Source: Diplolepis rosae
Lineage: Eukaryota > Arthropoda > Insecta > Hymenoptera > Diplolepididae
Length of the DNA stretch: 64,000 nt
Direction of reading: 5' to 3'
Assembly: GCA_030998225.1 (NCBI GenBank)
Contig: JAPYXD010000742.1
Location: 1,984,001 to 2,048,000, forward strand
The notes under the pieces were generated by a model. The model did no database searches, was not told the DNA's origin, and was given only the letters and a program-made list of their open reading frames with translations. Positions 52,069 through 62,700 of the stretch are shown piece by piece (position 1 is the stretch's first letter; each line of letters begins with the position of its first letter). The position numbers and the translations under genes were made by a program.

Positions 52069-52730
52069 AAAGTCTTCTTTAAGAATATTCCAATACTTTT
52101 TTTGTAATGCCGATTTAAGGAAATTATAAAACATTTTATTCCCAGACGTTAGGATGAAACACATTTTATAACTTCTGCTGTCTCTAAGGACCATTTAAAA
52201 AACCAATTTTAAGCCCGAATATGTATACTCGTAAAGTCATCTTAAACAATATTCCATTACATTTATTTTGCAATATGGATTTAAGGAAATTATAAAAGAT
52301 TTTATTACCAGACCTTAAGATGCAAGATATTTCAATAATTTCTGCCGTCTCTAAAGACCATTTTAAAAACAATTTTAAGCCCGAATATGTATTCTCGTAA
52401 AGTCTTCTTTAAGAATATTCCATTAAATTTTTTTTGCAATATAGATTTAAGGAAATTTTAATAGGTTTTCTTCCCAGACCTTAAGATGCAAGATATTTCA
52501 ATAATTTCTGTCGTCTCTAAAGACCATTCAAAAAATAATTTTAAGCCCGAATACGTATTCTCGTAAAGTCTTCTTTAAGAATATTCCATTACATTTTTTT
52601 TGCAATATAGATTTAAGGAAACTTTAAAAGGTTTTATTCCTAGACGTTGAGATGCAAGACATTTCAATCATTTCTGCTGTCTCTAAAGACCATTCAAAAA
52701 ACAATGTAAATTCAGAATATGTATACGCAT
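52069..52730 (+). repeat. A-B'-M-N tetramer, copy 2
   Basis: Anchors at 52069 (A), 52233 (B'), 52399 (M) and 52564 (N), 662 bp. It repeats copy 1 with ATAACTTCTGCTG in A and TTAAATTTTTTTTGC in M. It is followed at 52731 by an F-type copy with CTTTTTTAAAAATATTCC, as are the N copies near 56195 and 59840. Confidence 0.8.
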
Positions 52731-54690
52731 AAAGTCTTTTTTAAAAATATTCCAATACATTTTTTTTTCAATATCGATTTAAAGGAATTATAAAAGATTT
52801 TATTCCCAGACGTTAAGATGCAAGACATTTCAATAACTTCTGTCGTCTCTAAAGACCATTCAAAAACAATTTGAAGCCTGAATATGTATCCTCATAAAGT
52901 CTTTTTTAAAAATATTCCATTACATTTTTTTTGCAATATCGATTTAAAGGAATTATAAAAGATTTTATTCCCAGACGTTAAGATGCAAGACATTGCAATA
53001 ATTTCTGCTGTCTCTAAAGACCATTTAAAAACCAATTTTAAGCCCGAATATGTATCCTCGTAAAGTCTTCTTTAAGAATATTCCATTACTTTTTTTTTGT
53101 AATGCCGATTTAAGGAAATTATAAAACATTTTATTCCCAGACGTTAGGATGAAACACATTTTATAATTTCTGCTGTCTCTAAGGACCATTTAAAAACCAA
53201 TTTTACGCCCGAATATGTGTACTCGTAAAGTCATCTTAAAGAATATTCCATTACATTTTTTTTGCAATATGGATTTAAGGAAATAATAAAAGATTTTTTA
53301 CCAGACCTTGAGATACAAGATATTTCAATATTTTCTGCCGTCTCTAAAGAACATTCAAAAACATTTTAAGCCTGAATATGTATCCTCATAAAATCTTTTT
53401 TAAAAATATTTCATTACATTTTTTTTGCAATATCGATTTAACGAAATTATAAAAGATTTTATTCCCAGACGTTAAGATGCAAGATATTTCAATGATTTTT
53501 GTCGTCTCCAAAGACCATTGAAAAAACAATTAAAAGTCTGAATATGTATCCTCATAAAGTCTTCTTTAAGAATATTCCTTTACATTTTTTTTGCAATATA
53601 GATTTAAGGAAATTTTAAACGGTTTTATTCCTAGACCTTGAGATACAAGACATTTCATTAATTTCTGCCGTCTCTAAAGACCATTCAAAAAACAATTTAA
53701 AGTCTGAATATGTATCCGCGTAAAGTCTTCTTCAAGAATATTCCAATTCATTCTTTTTGCAATATCGATTTAAGGAAATTATAAAAGATTTTATTCCCAG
53801 TCCTTGAGATACAAGATATTTCAATATTTTCTGCTGTCAATAAAGACCATTTAAAAACCAATTTTAAGCCCGAATATGTATCCTCGTAAAGTCTTCTTTA
53901 AGAATATTCCAATACTTTTTTTTTGTAATGCCGATTTAAGGAAATTATAAAACATTTTATTCCCAGACGTTAGGATGAAACACATTTTATAATTTCTGCT
54001 GTCTCTAAGGACCATTTAAAAACCAATTTTGAGCCCGAATATGTATCCTCGTAAAGTTTTCTTTAAGAATATTCCATTACATTTTTTTGCAATATCGATT
54101 TAAAGGAATTATAAAAGATTTTATTCCCAGACGTTAAGATGCAAGAAATTTCAATAATTTCTGCTGTCTCTAAGGACCATTTAAAAACCAATTTTACGCC
54201 CGAATATGTATACTCGTAAAGTCATCTTAAAGAATATTCCATTACATTTTTTGCAATATGGATTTAAGGAAATTATAAAAGATTTTATTACCACACCTTA
54301 AGATGCAAGATATTTCTATAATTTCTGCCGTCTCTAAAGAACATTCAAAAACAATTTAAAGCCTGAATATGTATCCTCATAAAGTCTTTTTAAAAATATT
54401 CCATTACATTTTTTTTGCAATGTCGATTTAACGTAATTATAAAAGATTTTATTCCCAGACGTTAAGATGCAAGATATTTCAATGATTTTTGTCGTCTCTA
54501 AAGACCATTCAAATAACAATTAAAAGTCTGAATATGTATCCTCATAAAGTCTTCTTTAAGAATATTCCAATAGATTTTTTTGTAATGTCGATTTAAGGAA
54601 ATTATAAAACATTTTATTCCCAGACGTTCAGATGAAACACATTTTTTAATTTCTGCCGTCTCTAAAGACCATTCAAAAAACAATTTAAAG
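52200..54690 (+). repeat. ~2.5 kb duplicated block, copy 1 (partner 55835-58325)
   Basis: B'-M-N-F, a G-type end with TTTGAAGCCTG, the CATTGCAATAATT copy, K, C*-G', E, A, a TTTTCTTTAAG copy, B, C and D follow in order. The same series lies 3633-3638 bp downstream (22 monomers). Checked pairs: 52861/56494, 52981/56614, 53041/56674, 53221/56854, 53506/57141 and 53836/57471. One monomer near 53700-53790 (E) is replaced by an A-type copy in the partner, which points to local conversion after duplication. Confidence 0.78.
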
Positions 54691-55834
54691 TCTGAATATG
54701 TATCCGCGTAAAGTCTTCTTCAAGAATATTCCAATTCATTCTTTTTGCAATATCGATTTAAGGAAATTATAAAATATTTTATTCCCAGACCTTGAGATAC
54801 AAGATATTTCAATATTTTCTGCTGTCTCTAAAGACCATTTAAAAACCAATTTTAAGCCCGAATATGTATCCTCGTAAAGTCTTCTTTAAGAATATTCCAA
54901 TACTTTTTTTTTGTAATGCCGATTTAAGGAAATTATAAAACATTTTATTCCCAGACGTTAGGATGAAACACATTTTATAACTTCTGCTGTCTCTAAGGAC
55001 CATTTAAAAACCAATTTTAAGCCCGAATATGTATACTCGTAAAGTCATCTTAAACAATATTCCATTACATTTATTTTGCAATATGGATTTAAGGAAATTA
55101 TAAAAGATTTTATTACCAGACCTTAAGATGCAAGATATTTCAATAATTTCTGCCGTCTCTAAAGACCATTTTAAAAACAATTTTAAGCCCGAATATGTAT
55201 TCTCGTAAAGTCTTCTTTAAGAATATTCCATTACATTTTTTTTGCAATATCGATTTAAAGGAATTATAAAAGATTTTATTCCCAGACGTTAAGATGCAAG
55301 AAATTTCAATAATTTCTGCTGTCTCTAAGGACCATTTAAAAACCAATTTTACGCCCGAATATGTATACTCGTAAAGTCATCTTAAAGAATATTCCATTAC
55401 ATTTTTTTTGCAATATGGATTTAAGGAAATTATAAAAGATTTTATTACCACACCTTAAGATGCAAGATATTTCTATAATTTCTGCCGTCTCTAAAGAACA
55501 TTCAAATACAATTTAAAGCATTAATATGTATCCTCATAAAGTCTTTTTTAAAAATATTCCATTACATTTTTTTTGCAATGTCGATTTAACGAAATTATAA
55601 AAGATTTTATTCCCAGACGTTAAGATGCAAGATATTTCAATGATTTTTGTCGTCTCTAAAGACCATTCAAAAAACAATTAAAAGTCTGAATATGTATCGT
55701 CATAAAGTCTTCTTTAAGAATATTCCAATAGATTTTTTTGTAATGTCGATTTAAGGAAATTATAAAACATTTTATTCCCAGACGTTAAGATGAAACACAT
55801 TTTATAATTTCTGCCGTCTCTAAAGACCATTCAA
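54691..55834 (+). repeat. E-A-B'-(M/F)-B-C-D linking monomers
   Basis: Between the two 2.5 kb copies lie E (54710), A (54876), B' (55041), a copy with TTCTCGTAAAG and CGATTTAAAGG, B (near 55376), C (near 55540) and D (near 55706). Marks include TTACCACACC and GCATTAATATG. It is satellite only. Confidence 0.7.
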
Positions 55835-58325
55835 AAAACAATTTTAAGCCCGAATATGTATACTCGTAAAGTCATCTTAAACAATATTCCATTACATTTA
55901 TTTTGCAATATGGATTTAAGGAAATTATAAAAGATTTTATTACCAGACCTTAAGATGCAAGATATTTCAATAATTTCTGCCGTCTCTAAAGACCATTTTA
56001 AAAACAATTTTAAGCCCGAATATGTATTCTCGTAAAGTCTTCTTTAAGAATATTCCATTACATTTTTTTTGCAATATAGATTTAAGGAAATTTTAATAGG
56101 TTTTCTTCCCAGACCTTAAGATGCAAGATATTTCAATAATTTCTGCCGTCTCTAAAGACCATTTTAAAAACAATTTTAAGCCCGAATATGTATTCTCGTA
56201 AAGTCTTCTTTAAGAATATTCCATTACATTTTTTTTGCAATATAGATTTAAGGAAACTTTAAAAGGTTTTATTCCTAGACGTTGAGATGCAAGACATTTC
56301 AATCATTTCTGCTGTCTCTAAAGACCATTCAAAAAACAATGTAAATTCAGAATATGTATACGCATAAAGTCTTCTTTAAAAATATTCCAATACATTTTTT
56401 TCAATATCGATTTAAAGGAATTATAAAAGATTTTATTCCCAGACGTTAAGATGCAAGAAATTTCAATAACTTCTGTCGTCTCTAAGGACCATTCAAAAAC
56501 AATTTGAAGCCTGAATATGTATCCTCATAAAGTCTTTTTTAAAAATATTCCATTACATTTTTTTTGCAATATCGATTTAAAGGAATTATAAAAGATTTTA
56601 TTCCCAGACGTTAAGATGCAAGACATTGCAATAATTTCTGCTGTCTCTAAAGACCATTTAAAAACCAATTTTAAGCCCGAATATGTATCCTCGTAAAGTC
56701 TTCTTTAAGAATATTCCATTACTTTTTTTTTGTAATGCCGATTTAAGGAAATTAAAAAACATTTTATTCCCAGACGTTAGGATGAAACACATTTTATAAT
56801 TTCTGCTGTCTCTAAGGACCATTTAAAAACCAATTTTACGCCCGAATATGTGTACTCGTAAAGTCATCTTAAAGAATATTCCATTACATTTTTTTTGCAA
56901 TATGGATTTAAGGAAATAATAAAAGATTTTATTACCAGACCTTAAGATGCAAGATATTTCTATAATTTCTGCCGTCTCTAAAGAACATTCAAAAACAATT
57001 TGAAGACTGAATATGTATCCTCATAAAGTCTTTTTTAAAAATATTCCATTACATTTTTTTTGCAATATCGATTTAACGAAATTATAAAAGATTTTATTCC
57101 CAGACGTTAAGATGCAAGATATTTCAATGATTTTTGTCGTCTCCAAAGACCATTGAAAAAACAATTAAAAGTCTGAATATGTATCCTCATAAAGTCTTCT
57201 TTAAGAATATTCCATTACATTTTTTTTGCAATATAGATTTAAGGAAATTTTAAACGGTTTTATTCCTAGACCTTGAGATACAAGACATTTCATTAATTTC
57301 TGCCGTCTCTAAAGACCATTCAAAAAACAATTAAAAGTCTGAATATGTATCCTCGTAAAGTCTTCTTTAAGAATATTCCAATAGTTTTTTTTTGTAATGC
57401 CGATTTAAGGAAATTATAAAACATTTTATTCCCAGACCTTGAGATACAAGATATTTCAATATTTTCTGCTGTCAATAAAGACCATTTAAAAAACCAATTT
57501 TAAGCCCGAATATGTATCCTCGTAAAGTCTTCTTTAAGAATATTCCAATAGTTTTTTTTTGTAATGCCGATTTAAGGAAATTATAAAACATTTTATTCCC
57601 AGACGTTAGGATGAAACACATTTTATAACTTCTGCTGTCTCTAAGGACCATTTAAAAACCAATTTTAAGCCCGAATATGTATCCTCGTAAAGTTTTCTTT
57701 AAGAATATTCCATTACATTTTTTTTGCAATATCGATTTAAAGGAATTATAAAAGATTTTATTCCCAGACGTTAAGATGCAAGAAATTTCAATAATTTCTG
57801 CTGTCTCTAAGGACCATTTAAAAACCAATTTTACGCCCGAATATGTATACTCGTAAAGTCATGTTAAAGAATATTCCATTACATTTTTTTTGCAATATGG
57901 ATTTAAGGAAATTATAAAAGATTTTATTACCAGACCTTAAGATGCAAGATATTTCTATAATTTCTGCCGTCTCTAAAGAACATTCAAAAACAATTTAAAG
58001 CCTGAATATGTATCCTCATAAAGTCTTTTTTAAAAATATTCCATTACATTTTTTTTGCAATATCGATTTAACGAAATTATAAAAGATTTTATTCCCAGAC
58101 GTTAAGATGCAAGATATTTCAATGATTTTTGTCGTCTCTGAAGACCATTCAAAAAACAATTAAAAGTCTGAATATGTATCCTCATAAAGTCTTCTTTAAG
58201 AATATTCCAATAGATTTTTTTGTAATGTCGATTTAAGGAAATTATAAAACATTTTATTCCCAGACGTTAAGATGAAACACATTTTATAACTTCTGCCGTC
58301 TCTAAAGACCATTCAAAAAACAATT
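55835..58325 (+). repeat. ~2.5 kb duplicated block, copy 2 (partner 52200-54690)
   Basis: Second copy of the 22-monomer-offset duplication. It shares the unusual marks GTCTCCAAAGACCATTG, TTTTAAACGG and GCTGTCAATAAAGACC. The copies part at about 58321, where this one goes to B' and copy 1 goes to E. A third, shorter relative of the central part lies at about 49500-50400. Confidence 0.78.
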
Positions 58326-59342
58326 TTAAGCCCGAATATGTATACTCGTAAAGTCATCTTAAACAATATTCCATTACATTTATTTTGCAATATGGATTTA
58401 AGGAAATTATAAAAGATTTTATTACCAGACCTTAAGATGCAAGATATTTCAATAATTTCTGCTGTCTCTAAAGACCATTTAAGAAACAATTTTAAGCCCG
58501 AATATGTATCCTCGTAAAGTCTTCTTTAAGAATATTCCAATCCTTTTTTTTGTAATGCCGATTTAAGGAAATTATAAAACATTTTATTCCCAGACGTTAG
58601 GATGAAACACATTTTATAACTTCTGCTGTCTCTAAGGACCATTTAAAAACCAATTTTAAGCCCGAATATGTATACTCGTAAAGTCATCTTAAACAATATT
58701 CCATTACATTTATTTTGCAATATGGATTTAAGGAAATTATAAAAGATTTTTATTACCAGACCTTAAGATGCAAGATATTTCAATAATTTCTGCCGTCTCT
58801 AAAGACCATTTTAAAAACAATTTTAAGCCCGAATATGTATTCTCGTAATGTCTTCTATAAGAATATTCCATTACATTTTTTGCAATATAGATTTAAGGAA
58901 ATTTTAATAGGTTTTCTTCCCAGACCTTAAGATGCAAGATATTTCAATAATTTCTGCCGTCTCTAAAGACCATTTTAAAAACAATTTTAAGCCCGAATAT
59001 GTATTCTCGTAAAGTCTTCTTTAAGAATATTCCATTACATTTTTTTTGCAATATAGATTTAAGGAAATTTTAAACGGTTTTATTCCTAGACCTTGAGATA
59101 CAAGACATTTCATTAATTTCTGCCGTCTCTAAAGACCATTCAAAAAACAATTAAAAGTCTGAATATGTATCCTCGTAAAGTCTTCTTTAAGAATATTCCA
59201 ATTCATTCTTTTTGCAATATCGATTTAAGGAAATTATAAAAGATTTTATTCCCAGACCTTGAGATACAAGATATTTCAATATTTTCTGCTGTCAATAAAG
59301 ACCATTTAAAAACCAATTTTAAGTCTGAATATGTATCCTCGT
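58326..59342 (+). repeat. B'-A-B'-M-G' and E-type monomers
   Basis: B' copies near 58342 and 58676 flank an A copy with AATCCTTTTTTTTG. M follows near 58847 with a T-run of 6 and TCGTAATGTC in place of TCGTAAAGTC, then G' (TAAACGG) near 59010 and E near 59180. It is satellite only. Confidence 0.7.
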
Positions 59343-60005
59343 AAAGTCTTCTTTAAGAATATTCCAATAGTTTTTTTTTGTAATGCCGATTTAAGGAAAT
59401 TATAAAACATTTTATTCCCAGACGTTAGGATGAAACACATTTTATAACTTCTGCTGTCTCTAAGGACCATTTAAAAACCAATTTTAAGCCCGAATATGTA
59501 TACTCGTAAAGTCATCTTAAACAATATTCCATTACATTTATTTTGCAATATGGATTTAAGGAAATTATAAAAGATTTTATTACCAGACCTTAAGATGCAA
59601 GATATTTCAATAATTTCTGCCGTCTCTAAAGACCATTTTAAAAACAATTTTAAGCCCGAATATGTATTCTCGTAAAGTCTTCTTCAAGAATATTCCATTA
59701 CATTTTTTTTGCAATATAGATTTAAGGAAATTTTAATAGGTTTTCTTCCCAGACCTTAAGATGCAAGATATTTCAATAATTTCTGCCGTCTCTAAAGACC
59801 ATTTTAAAAACAATTTTAAGCCCGAATATGTATTCTCGTAAAGTCTTCTTTAAGAATATTCCATTACATTTTTTTTGCAATATAGATTTAAGGAAACTTT
59901 AAAAGGTTTTATTCCTAGACGTTGAGATGCAAGATATTTCTATAATTTCTGCCGTCTCTAAAGACCATTCAAAAAACAATGTAAATTCAGAATATGTATA
60001 CGCAT
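59343..60005 (+). repeat. A-B'-M-N tetramer, copy 3
   Basis: Anchors at 59343 (A), 59508 (B'), 59674 (M) and 59840 (N), 663 bp, followed at 60006 by an F-type copy. Its order equals the copies at 51414 and 52069. The A copy has AATAGTTTTTTTTTG. Confidence 0.8.
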
Positions 60006-62700
60006 AAAGTCTTCTTTAAAAATATTCCAATACATTTTTTTTTCAATATCGATTTAAACGAATTATAAAAGATTTTATTCCCAGACGTTAAGATGCAAGA
60101 CATTTCAATAACTTCTGTCGTCTCTAAAGACCATTCAAAAAAAAAATTTAAATTCTGAATATGTATACTCAAAAGTCTTCTTTAAAAATATTCCATTACA
60201 TTCTTTTTGCAATATGGTTTTAAGTAAATTATAAATGATTTTATTCCCAGACCTTAAGATGCAAGATATTTCAATAATTTCTGTCGTCTCTAAAGACCAT
60301 TCAAAAAACAATGTAAATTCAGAATATGTATACGCATAAAGTCTTTTTTAAAAATATTCCAATACATTTTTTTTTCAATATCGATTTAAAGGAATTATAA
60401 AAGATTTTATTCCCAGACGTTAAGATGCAAGACATTTCAATAATTTCTGCCGTCTCTAAAGACATTTCAAAAAACAATTTAAAGTCTGAATATGTTTCCG
60501 CGTAAAGTCTTCTTCAAGAATATTCCAATACATTTTTTTCAATATCGATTTAAAGGAATTATAAAAGAATTTATTCTTAGACGTTAATATGCAAGACATT
60601 TCAATAATTTCTGCTGTCTCTAAGGACCATTTAAAAACCAATTTTAAGCCCGAATATGTATACCCGTAAAGTCATCTTAAAGAATATTCCATTACATTTT
60701 TTTTGCAATATGGATTTAAGGAAATTATAAAACATTTTATTACCAGACCTTAAGTTGCAAGATATTTCTATAATTTCTGCCGTCTCTAAAGAACATTCAA
60801 AAACAATTTAAAGCCTGAATATGTATCCTCATAAAGTCTTTTTTAATAATATTCCAATACAATTTCTTTTCAATTTCGATTTAACGAAATTATAAAAGAT
60901 TTTATTCCCAGACGTTAAGATGCAAGATATTTCTATAATTTCTGTCGTCTCTAAAGAACATTCAAAAAACAATTTGAAGCCTGAATATGTATCCTCATAA
61001 AGTCTTTTTTAAAAATATTCCATTACATTTTTTTGCAATATCGATTTAAGGAAATTATAAAAGATTTTATTCCCAGACGTTAAGATGCAACACATTTCAA
61101 TAATTTCTGCTGTCTCTAAGGACCATTTAAAAACCAATTTTAAGCCCAAATATGTATACTCGTAAAGTCATCTTAAAGAATATTCCATTACATTTTTTTT
61201 GCAATATGGATTTACGGTAATTATAAAAGATTTTATTACCAGACCTTAAGTTGCAAGATATTTCTATAATTTCTGCCGTCTCTAAAGAACATTCAAAAAC
61301 AATTTAAAGCCTGAATATGTATCCTCATAAAGTCTTTTTTAAAAATATTCCATTACATTTTTTTGCAATATCGATTTAACGAAATTATAAAAGATTTTAT
61401 TCCCAGACGTTAAGATGCAAGATATTTCAATGATTTTTGTCGTCTCTAAAGACCATTCAAAAAAATTAAAAGTCTGAATATGTATCCTCATAAAGTCTTC
61501 TTTAAGAATATTCCAATAGATTTTTTTGTAATGTCGATTTAAAGGAATTATAAAAGACTTTATTCCCAGACGTTAAGATGCAAGACATTTCAATAATTTC
61601 TGCTGTCTCTAAGGACCATTTAAAAACCAATTTTAAGCCCGAATATGTATACTCGTAAAGTCATCTTAAAGAATATTCCATTACATTTTTTTTGCAATAT
61701 GGATTTACGGTAATTATAAAAAATTTTATTACCCGACCTTAAGTTGCAAGATATTTCTATAATTTCTGCCGTCTCTAAAGAACATTCAAAAACAATTTAA
61801 AGCCTGAATATGTATCCTCATAAAGTCTTTTTAAAAATATTCCATTACATTTTTTTGCAATATCGATTTAACGAAATTATAAAACATTTTATTCCCAGAC
61901 TTTAAGATGCAAGATATTTCAATGATTTTTGTCGTCTCAAAAGAACATTCAAAAAAAAATTAAAAGTCTGAATATGTATCCTCATAAAGTCTTCTTTAAG
62001 AATATTCCAATAGATTTTTTTTGTAATGTCGATTTAAAGGAATTATAAAAGACTTTATTCCCAGACGTTAAGATGCAAGACATTTCAATAATTTCTGCCG
62101 TCTCTAAGGACCATTTAAAAACCAATTTTAAGCCCGAATATGTATACTCGTAAAGTCATCTTAAAGAAAATTCCATTACATTTTTTTTGCAATATGGATT
62201 TAAGGAAATTATAAAAAGATTTTATTACCCGACCTTAAGTTGCAAGATATTTCTATAATTTCTGCCGTCTCTAAAGAACATTCAAAAACAATTTAAAGCC
62301 TGAATATGTATCCTCATAAAGTCTTTTTTAAAAATATTCCATTACATTTTTTTGCAATATCGATTTAACGAAATTATAAAAGATGTTATTCCCAGACCTT
62401 AAGATGCAAGACATTTCAATAATTTCTGCTGTCTCTAAGGACCATTTAAAAACCAATTTTATGCCCGAATATGTATCCTCGTAAAGAAATCTTTAAGAAT
62501 ATTACAATGCAATTTTTTTGCAATGGCGATTTATGGAAATTATAAAAGATTTTATTCCCAGACGTTAAGATGCAAGACATTTCAATCATTTCTGCTGTTT
62601 CTAAAGACCATTTAAAAACCAATTTTAAGCCCGAATATGTATCCTCGTAAAGTGTTCTTTAAGAATATTCCAATACTTTTTTTTTTGTAATGTCGATTTA
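60006..62700 (+). repeat. F/P then B-C-D-F dominated satellite stretch
   Basis: F and P types at 60006-60640 are followed by repeated B-C pairs with TTAAGTTGCAAG and TTTACGGTAATT (near 60670, 61165, 61660 and 62155, about 495 bp apart). Each B is followed by a copy ending GCCTGAATATG and a C-type left half, and the later cycles have a D-left/F-right hybrid with AAAAGACTTTATTCC. This is a local trimer of about 495 bp. An H copy lies near 62485 with TCGTAAAGAAATC. Confidence 0.72.
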
